Shown here piece by piece: positions 9,275-20,686 of a stretch of 64,000 nt of DNA. The DNA comes from Pseudomonas californiensis (GTDB lineage: Bacteria > Pseudomonadota > Gammaproteobacteria > Pseudomonadales > Pseudomonadaceae). Below the pieces are notes generated by a model that had not been told where the DNA came from, did not search any database, and saw only the letters and a list, made by a program, of their open reading frames with translations. The number at the start of each line of letters is the position of its first letter. Position 1 is the stretch's first letter. The stretch lies in assembly GCF_021147775.1 (NCBI RefSeq), contig NZ_JAGTPK010000008.1:124001-188000 (forward strand), in the 5' to 3' direction. Both the position numbers and the translations under genes were made by a program.

Positions 9275-10388
9275 GAGCCACCTCCGCAACGCTACGGCGA
9301 CTCGCCATTTTCAGCCGCAATGGCTCCCAGTAGAACAATCCGAGACCGATCAACAGGAAGAGCCCATGGACCCACCACATGCCCAGCGACAAAGGCAGCT
9401 TGCCCTTCTCCAGCGCGCCGCGTACGGCAATCAGGATGGTCAGGTACGACATATAAAGAAGAATGGCTGGCAACAGTTTCAGGTAGCGACCCTGACGCGG
9501 GTTGACCCGAGCCAGTGGCACGGCCATCAGCGTCACGATGAAAACCAGGATCGGCAACGAGATACGCCATTGCAGCTCGGCCACATAACGCGGCGTGTTA
9601 TTGCCAAACAGTTCAAGCGTCGGAATCGCTTCGCGGTCAGTGATCTCTTCGCTGATTTCAGGTTTTGGCAGCATCGCACCGTAGGTGTCGTACTTGATGG
9701 TGCGATAGTCGGCCTGCCCCGGGTTACCGTCGTAACGGTAGCCGTTTTCGAGAATCAGAAAACGGCTGCCATCGGGTCGAACTTCCTGGTGCCCTTTTTC
9801 AGCGACCAGCACGGTAATGCCGCGATCCTTGCTCTTGTCAGAGGACAGACGTTTTTCTGAAATGAACACACCGCCCAGTTGCGAGCGGTCTTCCGACATT
9901 TCCTGCGTGTAGGTGATACGCGTACCGTCACGCAATGCCTGAAAGCGACCCGGCACCAGCGTGTCGAATTCGGTCATCGCATCCTGCTGATTGATCAGCA
10001 GCGAAAACTGCGTGGCACCCTGCGGCGCCAGACTGAAGCTCAACCACGCAACCAGAAGAGCGACCAACGCAGCAGGCGCCATGGTGATGGCGAGCAGACG
10101 CTGCTGGCTCATGCCGGTGGCCGCCAGCACGGTCATTTCGCTTTCCAGGTAAAGGCGGCCGTATGCCAGCAGGATGCCAAGAAACAGCCCCAGCGGCAGA
10201 ATCAGCTGCAGAAAACCAGGCAGGCGAAAGCCCATGATCATGAACAGCACGCCTGGATCCAGGGCGCCAGAGGCGGCCTGGGCCAGGTATTTGATGAAAC
10301 GCCCACTCATGATGATTACCAGCAGCACGGCGCTGACCGCGCTCAGGGTAACCAGCACTTCTCGGGACAGATAACGAAAGACAATCAA
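9267..10388 (-). CDS. lptF: LPS export ABC transporter permease LptF
   Basis: This 373-residue partner of LptG has the same architecture: three N-terminal membrane helices, a periplasmic domain (about 125-265) and three C-terminal helices. The start is a TTG at 10388 giving LIVFRYLSREVL, which fits the family N terminus and has GGAG at proper distance upstream. An in-frame ATG at 10472 would add 28 residues not expected in the family. The gene is divergent from pepA, as usual in gamma-proteobacteria. Confidence 0.93.
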   Translation of the reverse strand: MIVFRYLSREVLVTLSAVSAVLLVIIMSGRFIKYLAQAASGALDPGVLFMIMGFRLPGFLQLILPLGLFLGILLAYGRLYLESEMTVLAATGMSQQRLLAITMAPAALVALLVAWLSFSLAPQGATQFSLLINQQDAMTEFDTLVPGRFQALRDGTRITYTQEMSEDRSQLGGVFISEKRLSSDKSKDRGITVLVAEKGHQEVRPDGSRFLILENGYRYDGNPGQADYRTIKYDTYGAMLPKPEISEEITDREAIPTLELFGNNTPRYVAELQWRISLPILVFIVTLMAVPLARVNPRQGRYLKLLPAILLYMSYLTILIAVRGALEKGKLPLSLGMWWVHGLFLLIGLGLFYWEPLRLKMASRRSVAEVARG

Positions 10389-12218
<1,830 letters not shown>

Positions 12219-12231
12219 CACAGGCTGCCTT

Positions 12232-12261
12232 GTGGCGCATCGCGTAACGTCGATGCGCCAC
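12232..12261 (+). repeat. Hairpin between pepA and holC
   Basis: An 11-bp perfect inverted repeat (GTGGCGCATCG / CGATGCGCCAC) with an 8-nt loop lies 17 nt before holC. It has no T-run. It may stabilise the pepA mRNA end or attenuate read-through into holC. Confidence 0.6.
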
Positions 12262-12277
12262 TGGCTCTGGAACCCCT

Positions 12278-12706
12278 ATGACCCAAGTCGATTTTTACAT
12301 TCTCCCGGTGGCCGACCCGGCTGCCCGTCTGGACTTCGCCTGCAAACTCACTGAAAAAGCCTGGCGCCTGGGACACAAGGTTTACCTGCACTGCAGCGAT
12401 GCAGCGCAACGTGAAGACCTTGATGCACGGCTCTGGCGCTTCAAGGGCGAAGTATTCCTGCCCCACGGCGACGCCGAGAGCGATAACGACGCGCCGGTGG
12501 TGCTGGGCCTCGGCGATGACTCGGGCACACACGATGACTTGCTGGTCAATCTTGACCTGCGTATCCCGACCTTCTTCAAGCGCTTCGCCCGTGTGGCAGA
12601 AGTGGTTGTCGAGGACCCGTCGGTGCGCCTTGCCGCGCGTGAGAGTTTCCGCTCCTACCGCGAACAGGGTTATCCTCCGCAAGATCACCGACTGCAGCGT
12701 CTTTGA
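12278..12706 (+). CDS. holC: DNA polymerase III chi subunit
   Basis: This 142-residue clamp-loader accessory protein links psi and the polymerase to single-strand-binding protein. It has the HolC pattern, beginning VDFYIL and containing ARLDFACKLTEKAWRLGHKV and the later YREQGY. Position directly after pepA and close to valS is the standard gamma-proteobacterial arrangement. Only 7 nt separate it from the next gene. Confidence 0.93.
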   Translation: MTQVDFYILPVADPAARLDFACKLTEKAWRLGHKVYLHCSDAAQREDLDARLWRFKGEVFLPHGDAESDNDAPVVLGLGDDSGTHDDLLVNLDLRIPTFFKRFARVAEVVVEDPSVRLAARESFRSYREQGYPPQDHRLQRL

Positions 12707-12713
12707 GGACACG

Positions 12714-13187
12714 ATGGACACTTCAAAAAAAGCTGAATCCGCGCATTTGCTGGACGATCTTGAATCGATCCGCCAATTGCTCGGCGATGACACCACACAA
12801 CCGCCGTTGCTGACCGACACAGTGCACCGTGAAGGCCAGATTCCCCTGTTGTTCGATGTGGTGGGTGGCAAGCCCAGAACCGATCACGATCAAGAAGGTC
12901 ATGATAATTACGACTATGTCGACGAAGCCGACATACCGACCCTGGTCGCTGACACGCCTGACGTGCTGCCACCCGCGATCACCCCGGTATTACCGCCGCC
13001 AGCTCAGGCCCGGAACCCGGCACAGCCCAACCCTGACGCCCTGTTGCATCTGGACAGTGAACTGCGAGCCGCCGCGCAGTTGATCATGCAGGATGTGATC
13101 GACGATTTCGCGCCGCACATCGAAACCGAGATCAAGCGCAGGCTTGAATCCAGACTGGACCGGTTATTGGCTCAGCAGCAAAAGTGA
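12714..13187 (+). CDS. Conserved hypothetical protein between holC and valS
   Basis: This 157-residue soluble protein of unknown function has a short N-terminal helix, an acidic middle (EADIPTLVADTPDVLPP), a proline-rich linker at about 90-108 and a C-terminal helix rich in charged residues (about 115-157, ending LDRLLAQQQK) that could form a coiled coil. It lacks a signal peptide or membrane segment. The ATG follows GAGGACACG, 7 nt after holC, so it is probably co-transcribed with holC. A role near the replisome would be a guess from position only. Confidence 0.75.
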   Translation: MDTSKKAESAHLLDDLESIRQLLGDDTTQPPLLTDTVHREGQIPLLFDVVGGKPRTDHDQEGHDNYDYVDEADIPTLVADTPDVLPPAITPVLPPPAQARNPAQPNPDALLHLDSELRAAAQLIMQDVIDDFAPHIETEIKRRLESRLDRLLAQQQK

Positions 13188-13234
13188 AATGGGGGCGTCG
13201 GTGTATGGCCAGGTCATGCGTCGATGCTCCGTAC

Positions 13235-14344
13235 TTAAGCGCCAATGTTCAAGCGGATCTCCTTTGCCAGATCGTGTGTGTCTGCGCGCTGACTGATAAA
13301 CGACTTTGCGCGTGCGTCCAACTGACGAAGTCTTTCCGCTGTTCGGTGAATCCTCGACCATGCGCCGGGGTTATCTGCGTTGAGCTTGTGAAGATTTAAC
13401 TGGCGATCGAATTCGAACTGACTGGCAGGTGATACACCTGTCACCTCCCTGATAAATGATTGTTTTTCACTTATGGCGATACTGATTTGATTCGCCATGT
13501 TTTGATCAGCGATCGTCGCCGCATGCTCAAACTGCGCTCGGTAAAAGGGGTCGTTGCTGAGTTCGGCGAATGAAAGTCCCGTTTCCCCTTTCAGATCCGC
13601 TTTGATCGTCTTCAGTGCGTCTGGACCATGTATATCAACCCACTTTTTGTTTAACAGCCCGGACACTCTCTGTCCCATTGCAGGGGCCGTTGCACTCAGC
13701 GCGGCAGCGTCTCTGGCTGACAGGTGCCTGACGACCTTTGCAAGGATTTCGTTCGGTAGTTTCTGAAGGGGGAGCCTGGCAGGAAACAAGGTCAGGCCCG
13801 GCACTCTGAACCCCGAGATATGTCCACTCGGGTCACGCCTGTTAATCGGGTCCCCCAGACAATAAGCATAGGCGTTCAAGCCTCCCCTCCCGAATGGGCT
13901 CAGGCTGTCTGGCTGGTTGAAGCGCATCAGTACCGGGTTGAAAGAGCGGTAACCATTGCCCAACGCATAATGTCCGGTCACAGCATCCGGGCGCTCGCCG
14001 TTGAAACCCGAAAGGATGCTTGCCGGTAGCCGATGCCCGTAAGGGCTGTAGGCGAGCGGTTGAAACGCTTGCCCGCTCAGGGCGTGCAGTACGCTGTGCT
14101 GTGTGTCAGTGCCCAGCAGCTCCACCTGAACACTGGAGCAGTCAGCGCCATGCTCGGCCAACAACTGGCCGCCACCCTGAAAGACCTTACGGCTAGCAGA
14201 TCCTTGTACCTCAACCGTCAAACGACTCTGTTGATAAAAGCGCGACACTGAATCCTGTGTATCCATACCCACCATGGCAATACGATCCAGCCCGTCATAG
14301 CGGTATCGACACAGCGTGCGCCTGGTTTCAGAAATATCGTTCAT
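13235..14344 (-). CDS. Short RHS-repeat core protein with an F-box-like variable tail
   Basis: This 369-residue protein has RHS/YD-type sequence in the first 175 residues (CRYRYDGLDRIAM, PLAYSPYGHR, ALGNGYRSFNPVLMRF) and the RHS-core end signature GLNAYAYCLGDPINRRDPSG at about 155-174. After that boundary comes a variable tail. Residues about 191-228 match the F-box pattern: LQKLPNEI, then LAKVVRHLSARDAAAL. The last 130 residues are helical and unrecognised. There is no signal peptide and no PAAR domain. It is inserted, on the opposite strand, between the holC-linked gene and valS. No small gene that could be an immunity gene lies beside it. The F-box call is by eye; function in host ubiquitin pathways is inference. 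Confidence 0.8.
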   Translation of the reverse strand: MNDISETRRTLCRYRYDGLDRIAMVGMDTQDSVSRFYQQSRLTVEVQGSASRKVFQGGGQLLAEHGADCSSVQVELLGTDTQHSVLHALSGQAFQPLAYSPYGHRLPASILSGFNGERPDAVTGHYALGNGYRSFNPVLMRFNQPDSLSPFGRGGLNAYAYCLGDPINRRDPSGHISGFRVPGLTLFPARLPLQKLPNEILAKVVRHLSARDAAALSATAPAMGQRVSGLLNKKWVDIHGPDALKTIKADLKGETGLSFAELSNDPFYRAQFEHAATIADQNMANQISIAISEKQSFIREVTGVSPASQFEFDRQLNLHKLNADNPGAWSRIHRTAERLRQLDARAKSFISQRADTHDLAKEIRLNIGA

Positions 14345-14525
14345 GGCGAAACCCGCCCTGCAGATTGAGTCTGAAAAGCGGATTATCCGTCCTGCCCCAC
14401 TCGCCGCAAGCTAGCAGATCAACGAGGTAGGCGGTCAGCTTGTCGCATGCTGCTTATGGCTTGTCACTTGCCCACAGGGCTATACTTGCCGGTTTCCGAA
14501 TCAATGCCACAGGTTCCCGCCGCAC

Positions 14526-17372
14526 ATGGACAAGACTTACCAGCCGCACGCTATCGAAACTTCCTGGTACCAGACCTGGGAGTCAGAGAACTACTTCGCT
14601 CCCCAAGGCGCGGGTGACTCGTACACCATCATGATTCCGCCGCCAAACGTCACCGGCAGCCTGCACATGGGTCACGGTTTCAATAACGCGATCATGGACG
14701 CCTTGATCCGTTTCCGTCGCATGCAGGGTCGCAACACCTTGTGGCAGCCGGGCACCGACCACGCAGGTATCGCCACCCAAATGCTGGTTGAGCGTCGTCT
14801 TGAAGCCCAGGGCGTGAACCGTCATGAACTGGGTCGCGAGAAGTTTCTGGACAAGATCTGGGAATGGAAGGCCGAATCGGGTGGTAACATCAGCCGTCAG
14901 ATCCGCCGACTGGGTTCATCGGTCGACTGGAGCCGCGAGCGCTTCACCATGGACGACGGCCTGTCCGACGCCGTGAAAGAAGCGTTTGTCCGTCTGCATG
15001 AAGACGGTCTGATCTATCGTGGCAAGCGCCTGGTCAACTGGGACACCAAACTGCACACGGCGATTTCCGATCTCGAAGTGGAAAACCACGACGAGAAGGG
15101 CCACCTTTGGAACCTGCGTTACCCTCTGGCTGACGGTGCAAAGACCGCAGAAGGTCTGGATTATCTGATCGTTGCCACCACTCGTCCGGAGACCATGCTC
15201 GGCGATGCAGCCGTTGCGGTGAACCCGGAAGACGAGCGCTACAAGGCGCTGATCGGCAAGTTTGTCGAGCTGCCGCTGGTGGGTCGCCGCATTCCGATCA
15301 TCGCAGACGACTATTGCGACCCGGAATTCGGCACCGGCTGCGTGAAGATCACCCCGGCTCACGATTTCAACGACTATGAAGTTGGCAAGCGCCACAACCT
15401 GCCGCTGCTGAACATCTTCGACAAGAACGCCGCCGTTCTGCCTGCTGCGCAGGTGTTCAACCTCGATGGCACACTGAACGAAAGCGTTGATGGCAGCCTG
15501 CCTGCTCAATATGCAGGGCTCGACCGTTTCGAGGCTCGCAAGCAGATCGTCGCCGCCTTCGACGCCGCCGGCCTGCTGGTCAGCGTTGATGACCACGCAC
15601 TGAAGGTTCCGAAAGGCGACCGTTCGGGCACTATTATCGAGCCATGGCTGACGGACCAATGGTACGTCTCCACCAAACCACTGGCCGAACCTGCGATTGC
15701 TGCCGTTGAAGACGGTCGCATTGCCTTCGTGCCCAAGCAGTACGAAAACATGTATTTTTCGTGGATGCGCGACATCCAGGACTGGTGCATCAGCCGTCAG
15801 CTCTGGTGGGGCCATCGCATCCCGGCCTGGTACGATGAATCCGGCAAGGTCTACGTGGGCCGCGACGAAGCCGAAGTGCGCGCCAAGCACAACCTGGGGC
15901 CAGATATCGCCCTGCAGCAGGACAACGACGTACTCGACACCTGGTTCAGTTCGGGCCTGTGGACCTTCTCCACGCTCGGCTGGCCGGAAAAAACCAAGGC
16001 GCTGGAAACCTTCCACTCCACCGACGTGCTGGTCACCGGTTTCGACATCATTTTCTTCTGGGTTGCCCGGATGATCATGCTCACCATGCATTTGGTGAAG
16101 AACGAAGATGGCACACCGCAGGTGCCGTTCAAGACGGTCTATGTACACGGCCTGGTGCGTGATGGACAAGGGCAGAAAATGTCCAAGTCCAAGGGTAACG
16201 TGCTGGACCCGCTGGACATCGTCGACGGTATCGACCTGGAAACGCTGGTACAGAAACGCACCAGCGGCCTGATGCAACCGCAATTGGCGAAGAAAATCGA
16301 GAAGCAGACCCGCCAGGAGTTCGCTGACGGCATTGCCAGCTACGGCACCGACGCCCTGCGCTTCACCTTCTGCTCGCTGGCCTCCACCGGGCGCGACATC
16401 AAGTTCGACATGGGCCGCGTCGAAGGCTATCGCAACTTCTGCAACAAGATCTGGAACGCCGCGCGTTACGTGCTCGACAAGGGCGAAGACTGCGGTCAGA
16501 ACGGCGAAGCCGTCGAGCTGTCGCTGGCTGATCGCTGGATCATTTCGCAACTGCAGCGCACCGAAGCCGAAGTGACCCGGCAACTCGAGCAGTTCCGCTT
16601 CGACCTCGCGGCTCAAGCGCTGTACGAGTTCATCTGGAACCAGTATTGCGACTGGTATCTGGAGCTTTCCAAGCCTGTGCTGTGGGACGAAACCGCACCC
16701 GTCGAGCGCCAGCGCGGCACACGCCGCACGCTGGTTCGCGTACTGGAAGTCGCGCTGCGCCTGGCTCACCCGTTCATGCCATTCATCACCGAAGAAATCT
16801 GGCAGCGTCTGGCGCCGCTGGCCGGTGCGCAGGGCAAGACGATCATGTTGCAGGAATGGCCGGTGGCCAACGAAGCACGCATTGATACGGCTGCCGAAGA
16901 CGACATCGAATGGCTCAAGGGCCTGATGCTGGCCGTGCGTAACATTCGCGGGGAAATGAACATCGGTCCGGGCAAGCCCCTGCAGCTGTTCCTCAAGAAC
17001 GTTTCTGCCGAAGACCAGCGTCGCTTGAGCGAAAACGACTACCTGCTCAAGAAACTGGCCAAGCTTGAAGCCATGACGGTACTGACTGACGGCGCCGAAG
17101 CGCCGCTGTCGGCCACCGCGCTGGTGGGCGACATGGAAGTGCTGGTGCCGATGGCTGGCCTGATCGACAAAGACGCCGAGCTTGCCCGTCTGGACAAGGA
17201 AATCCAGCGTCTGCAAGGTGAAGTGCAACGTGTGGGCGGCAAGCTGTCCAACGCGGCCTTCGTCGACAAGGCGCCGCCCGAAGTCATTGCCAAGGAACGC
17301 GCCAAAATGACCGAAGCCGAACAGGCCCTCGGGAAGCTGGCCGAGCAACACGCTCGTATCGCCAGCCTGTAA
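14526..17372 (+). CDS. valS: Valyl-tRNA synthetase
   Basis: This 948-residue class I aminoacyl-tRNA synthetase charges tRNA-Val. The HIGH-type motif is HMGH in [14 protein letters not shown], and the KMSKS motif is in [10 protein letters not shown]. The order is catalytic core with inserted editing domain, anticodon-binding domain, and a C-terminal coiled coil (about 880-948) typical of ValRS. The ATG at 14526 gives [11 protein letters not shown], the normal start. A strong terminator follows. Confidence 0.98.
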   Translation: MDKTYQPHAIETSWYQTWESENYFAPQGAGDSYTIMIPPPNVTGSLHMGHGFNNAIMDALIRFRRMQGRNTLWQPGTDHAGIATQMLVERRLEAQGVNRHELGREKFLDKIWEWKAESGGNISRQIRRLGSSVDWSRERFTMDDGLSDAVKEAFVRLHEDGLIYRGKRLVNWDTKLHTAISDLEVENHDEKGHLWNLRYPLADGAKTAEGLDYLIVATTRPETMLGDAAVAVNPEDERYKALIGKFVELPLVGRRIPIIADDYCDPEFGTGCVKITPAHDFNDYEVGKRHNLPLLNIFDKNAAVLPAAQVFNLDGTLNESVDGSLPAQYAGLDRFEARKQIVAAFDAAGLLVSVDDHALKVPKGDRSGTIIEPWLTDQWYVSTKPLAEPAIAAVEDGRIAFVPKQYENMYFSWMRDIQDWCISRQLWWGHRIPAWYDESGKVYVGRDEAEVRAKHNLGPDIALQQDNDVLDTWFSSGLWTFSTLGWPEKTKALETFHSTDVLVTGFDIIFFWVARMIMLTMHLVKNEDGTPQVPFKTVYVHGLVRDGQGQKMSKSKGNVLDPLDIVDGIDLETLVQKRTSGLMQPQLAKKIEKQTRQEFADGIASYGTDALRFTFCSLASTGRDIKFDMGRVEGYRNFCNKIWNAARYVLDKGEDCGQNGEAVELSLADRWIISQLQRTEAEVTRQLEQFRFDLAAQALYEFIWNQYCDWYLELSKPVLWDETAPVERQRGTRRTLVRVLEVALRLAHPFMPFITEEIWQRLAPLAGAQGKTIMLQEWPVANEARIDTAAEDDIEWLKGLMLAVRNIRGEMNIGPGKPLQLFLKNVSAEDQRRLSENDYLLKKLAKLEAMTVLTDGAEAPLSATALVGDMEVLVPMAGLIDKDAELARLDKEIQRLQGEVQRVGGKLSNAAFVDKAPPEVIAKERAKMTEAEQALGKLAEQHARIASL

Positions 17373-17382
17373 CGCAGAAACC

Positions 17383-17412
17383 AGCCAGCCCGTTCACGGG
17401 CTGGCTTTTTAT
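17383..17412 (+). terminator. Rho-independent terminator of valS
   Basis: AGCCAGCCCG pairs with CGGGCTGGCT over the loop TTCA, followed by TTTT. Confidence 0.94.
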
Positions 17413-17432
17413 TACCTGAACATCTGCACTGA

Positions 17433-17508
17433 CCTATTCGCGAGCAAGCCTGCGCCGCCAACTCTCCGAGACCTGGCCACTCTTGCACACAGATTGCTCG
17501 CGAATAGG
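17433..17508. repeat. Inverted repeat pair after valS (REP-like doublet)
   Basis: CCTATTCGCGAGCAA (17433-17447) and TTGCTCGCGAATAGG (17494-17508) are perfect 15-bp inverted copies 46 nt apart. The GCGAGC core is typical of extragenic palindromes in Pseudomonas, and two inverted copies resemble a BIME-like unit. It lies just outside the valS terminator. Confidence 0.7.
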
Positions 17509-17543
17509 CCGGTTACTTCGACACCACGGCTGACATCACCACC

Positions 17544-18536
17544 ATGACCGACACCCCGAAACCGCCTCGCAAAAAACCCCAACGGCCTGCAAAACCAGTC
17601 GAGCCTCGCGAAAAAGCCACCCTGCACCCGCGTAACCGCCATCAAGGCCGCTACGACTTCCCCAAGCTGATCAAATCCAGCCCTGAGCTGGCGAAGTTCG
17701 TGATTCTCAACCCCTACGGCAAGGAAAGCATCGACTTCGCCAACCCGCAGGCCGTGCGGGTGTTCAACCGGGCGCTGCTCAAAGCGTTTTATGGCATCGC
17801 CCATTGGGACATCCCGGCCGACTACCTCTGCCCGCCCATTCCAGGACGTGCCGACTACCTGCACTTTCTGGCTGACCTGTTGGCCGAAGGCAATAACGGC
17901 GTCATTCCACGTGGCGCAGCTGTCAAAGCGCTGGATATCGGCACCGGGGCCAACTGCATCTATCCATTGATCGGGCACAGTGATTACGGCTGGCAGTTCG
18001 TGGGTTCGGACATCGACAGCACCGCCATTGCGGCAGCCATTACCATTGTCAAAGCCAATGGCCTGCACAAAGCCATCAGCGTGCGCCAGCAGAGCGATCG
18101 CAAGCACATCCTGCTCGGCTTACTCGATAGTAGCGAACGCTTCGACGTGAGCCTCTGCAACCCGCCCTTCCATGCTTCGCTGGATGAGGCGCAGCGCGGC
18201 AGCCAACGCAAATGGCGCGCGCTGGGCAAGGCCGACCCCAAGCGCAAGCTGCCGGTGCTCAATTTCGGCGGTCAATCGCAGGAGTTGTGGTGCGAAGGTG
18301 GCGAGATCGGCTTCGTGACCCAGTTGATCCAGGAAAGCGCTACATTACCGTTGCAAGTTCTGTGGTTCAGCACCCTGGTGTCCAAGGCTTCAAACATGCC
18401 ACTGATTCAGAGCGCGCTGAAAAAGGCGGGTGCCCTGGAAGTGAAGGTTGTCGAAATGGGCCAAGGCCAGAAGCAGAGCCGCTTCGTGGCGTGGACCTTT
18501 CATGACAAGGCACAGCAACAGGCCTGGCCGCGCTGA
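17544..18536 (+). CDS. rlmF: 23S rRNA (adenine(1618)-N6)-methyltransferase
   Basis: This 330-residue SAM-dependent methyltransferase modifies A1618 of 23S rRNA. After a basic, proline-rich N-terminal extension (about 1-30) comes the RlmF core, with the SAM site [14 protein letters not shown] and the N6-adenine catalytic motif NPPFH. The ATG at 17544 gives [12 protein letters not shown]. It converges with hupN, and a hairpin between them serves as terminator. Confidence 0.94.
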   Translation: MTDTPKPPRKKPQRPAKPVEPREKATLHPRNRHQGRYDFPKLIKSSPELAKFVILNPYGKESIDFANPQAVRVFNRALLKAFYGIAHWDIPADYLCPPIPGRADYLHFLADLLAEGNNGVIPRGAAVKALDIGTGANCIYPLIGHSDYGWQFVGSDIDSTAIAAAITIVKANGLHKAISVRQQSDRKHILLGLLDSSERFDVSLCNPPFHASLDEAQRGSQRKWRALGKADPKRKLPVLNFGGQSQELWCEGGEIGFVTQLIQESATLPLQVLWFSTLVSKASNMPLIQSALKKAGALEVKVVEMGQGQKQSRFVAWTFHDKAQQQAWPR

Positions 18537-18583
18537 GACGGACTGAGCCTTATGTGAATTGCCCATGAAAAACTGACGTCCAC

Positions 18584-18621
18584 AAAAAAGCCGTGCCCGG
18601 TTATACGGCGCACGGCTTTTT
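18584..18621. terminator. Terminator between rlmF and hupN
   Basis: AAAAAAGCCGTGC and GCACGGCTTTTT pair around a 13-nt loop, with A/T runs on both sides. It can end both convergent transcripts, most clearly hupN. Confidence 0.88.
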
Positions 18622-18637
18622 CAACAGCAAGCAGGGC

Positions 18638-18919
18638 TTACTTGTTGATCGAGTCGCTCAGCACTTTGGCTGGTACGAACTTGATGACTTTCTTGGCAGC
18701 GATTTCGATGGCTGCGCCAGTCGAAGGGTTACGGCCAGTGCGAGCTGGACGCTCAGCCACTTTCAGTTTGCCGATGCCTGGCAGAGTGATTTCAACGCCG
18801 TTTTCCAGTTGGTCTGCAACGATTTGGCCCAATTGCTCAAGAGCATTACGCGCGGTGGTTTTTGGCGCGTCGATAGCTTCAGCGATATCGGCGATCAATT
18901 GGTCTTTAGTAAGAGCCAT
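18638..18919 (-). CDS. hupN: HU family nucleoid protein
   Basis: This 93-residue histone-like protein bends and coats DNA. The HU signature GIGKLKVAERPARTGRNP is present, with the proline-tipped DNA arm (RNPSTG). Pseudomonads have several HU paralogues; the copy next to ndpA and valS is the one usually called HupN, so that symbol rests on synteny. The ATG at 18919 is preceded by GGAAGGAA. A terminator follows directly. Confidence 0.9.
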   Translation of the reverse strand: MALTKDQLIADIAEAIDAPKTTARNALEQLGQIVADQLENGVEITLPGIGKLKVAERPARTGRNPSTGAAIEIAAKKVIKFVPAKVLSDSINK

Positions 18920-19313
18920 GGTGGTGTTCCTTCCCTATCAAATTCATTTGGATTGCAGAGCGCAACGTCGGCCAGTAGCCAGGCAATGAACCTGGCCACC
19001 CGCTAGCAGCCACGATTAATCGCGAAGTTGTAGATACTGAAACCGGGTAATGGTTCGGCCTACGTTTGCATAATCTGCATGCTTGACGCGCTAAGGTGCG
19101 CAAGACCGCGCAAAACTAGCACAGAGCCGAGCAAATATCCGCCCCTACCTATCCTTTTGGTCAGGTTTTAATGGGAATTGCGCAAAAAACGATCGCCGGG
19201 AGTATCGAGAAGCTGAAAACCGGCTCGCTCGGAGCCCACAAGCGCATGCGTGCGTTACACTTGGCGACTTGCTACGAGCCGCACGCTCTTCACCTTTTTC
19301 AGCCGAGAAGCCC
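18920..19313. promoter_or_regulatory. Divergent promoter region hupN / ndpA
   Basis: This 394-nt gap between two divergent nucleoid-protein genes has a strong ribosome site for hupN (18924-18931 on the minus strand) and no convincing small gene. An AT-richer section lies around 18935-18960. I see no clear operator. Confidence 0.4.
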
Positions 19314-20315
19314 ATGCCGATCCGTCACTGCATCGTCCACCTGATCGACAAGAAACCCGACGGTACGCCCGCTGTTCTCCATGCACGCGACTCCGAACTC
19401 GCTGAGTCCCAGGCCATCGAGAACATGTTGGCCGACCTTAATGAAAGCTATAACGCCAAGCAGGGCAAAGCCTGGGGTTTGTTCCACCCCGAGTCCGGCG
19501 CTCATCCTTTCAGCGGCTGGCTGAAAGAATATCTGGATGGCGGCACTGACTTCACGGCCTTCTCCCGTGTTGCGGTCGAACATCTGCAAAAGCTGATGGA
19601 AGAGTCCAACCTGTCGGTGGGTGGCCATGTGCTGTTCGCTCACTATCAGCAAGGCATGACCGACTACCTGGCCATCGCCCTGCTCCACCACAGCGAAGGC
19701 GTGGCAGTGAATGACCTGCTTGACGTGACCCCCTCACGACACCTGGATCTGGGGCAACTGCATCTGGCCGCCCGGATCAATATTTCGGAGTGGCAGAACA
19801 ACAAGCAGTCCAAGCAGTACATTTCGTTCATCAAGGGCAAGAACGGCAAGAAGGTCTCGGAGTATTTCCGCGACTTCATCGGCTGCCAGGAAGGCGTGGA
19901 CGGCCCCGGCGAAACCCGTACCCTGCTCAAAGCCTTCAGTGACTTTGTCGAAAGTGAAGACCTGCCGGAAGAGTCGGCGCGCGAAAAGACCAAGACCCTG
20001 GTCGACTACGCCAGCAGCCAGAGCAAGATGGGCGAGCCCATGGGCCTGGAAGAGCTTTCCGAGCTGATCGACGAGGAGCGTCCACGGGCGTTCTACGATC
20101 ACATCCGCAACAAGGACTACGGCCTTTCACCAGAGATTCCGGCCGATAAGCGCACGTTGAATCAGTTCCGCCGCTTCACCGGCCGCGCTGAAGGTCTGTC
20201 GATCAGCTTTGAAGCGCACTTGCTGGGCGACAAGATCGAATATGACGAAACCGCAGGCACTCTGATCATCAAAGGCCTGCCGACCCAGCTCACCGATCAG
20301 TTGAAGCGACGGTAA
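19314..20315 (+). CDS. ndpA: Nucleoid-associated protein NdpA/YejK
   Basis: This 333-residue protein of the YejK/NdpA family is found on the nucleoid in E. coli; its exact role is unclear. The N terminus [17 protein letters not shown] and the length (about 335 in the family) support the ATG at 19314 rather than one 15 codons upstream. The gene is divergent from hupN, so two nucleoid proteins share a control region. Six nt separate it from the glutaredoxin gene. Confidence 0.92.
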   Translation: MPIRHCIVHLIDKKPDGTPAVLHARDSELAESQAIENMLADLNESYNAKQGKAWGLFHPESGAHPFSGWLKEYLDGGTDFTAFSRVAVEHLQKLMEESNLSVGGHVLFAHYQQGMTDYLAIALLHHSEGVAVNDLLDVTPSRHLDLGQLHLAARINISEWQNNKQSKQYISFIKGKNGKKVSEYFRDFIGCQEGVDGPGETRTLLKAFSDFVESEDLPEESAREKTKTLVDYASSQSKMGEPMGLEELSELIDEERPRAFYDHIRNKDYGLSPEIPADKRTLNQFRRFTGRAEGLSISFEAHLLGDKIEYDETAGTLIIKGLPTQLTDQLKRR

Positions 20316-20321
20316 CTGGCC

Positions 20322-20672
20322 ATGCTGCTGCGCACGCTGAAAAAATTTGCGTTGATCATGCTGGTGGTGGTGATCTATCAGAATTGGGGCCGGATCGAGC
20401 ACTTCGTCAATCCGGCGCCTGCCGATGTTGCGCAGAGTTACAGTCAGGCAAACGTCGTGATGTACGCCACCGAGTGGTGTGGCTACTGTAAACAGACCCG
20501 GCGCTTCCTGGACAGCAAGGGCATCCCCTTCCAGGAATATGACATCGAGAAATCAGACCAAGGCCGCAAGGCCTATGAAGCGCTGGGTGGGCGCGGCATT
20601 CCGCTGATCGATGTCAACGGCACAATCATCCGGGGTTTTGCCCCGGATGACATATTGGCGGCGCTGAAGTAA
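20322..20672 (+). CDS. Membrane-anchored glutaredoxin family protein
   Basis: This 116-residue protein has a hydrophobic N-terminal helix (about residues 7-22, KFALIMLVVVIYQNW) that should anchor it in the inner membrane, and a glutaredoxin domain from about 43. The redox site is CGYC at 53-56 and the substrate-binding cis-Pro is in GIPLIDV. Which side of the membrane the domain faces is not certain; the basic residues before the helix (RTLKK) suggest the C-terminal domain is periplasmic. It lies 6 nt after ndpA. Confidence 0.86.
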   Translation: MLLRTLKKFALIMLVVVIYQNWGRIEHFVNPAPADVAQSYSQANVVMYATEWCGYCKQTRRFLDSKGIPFQEYDIEKSDQGRKAYEALGGRGIPLIDVNGTIIRGFAPDDILAALK

Positions 20673-20686
20673 CACTCAATCCTTGA

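Noticed and set aside
12268..12300. Possible HrpL (type III) promoter at GGAACC near holC
   Set aside because: No CCAC element occurs at the right distance, and a housekeeping gene follows; the same failed check was made for GGAACC near 2467 and on the minus strand near 14516.
14916..17351. Long minus-strand open frame (811 codons) opposite valS
   Set aside because: It mirrors the codon pattern of valS and shows no family features.
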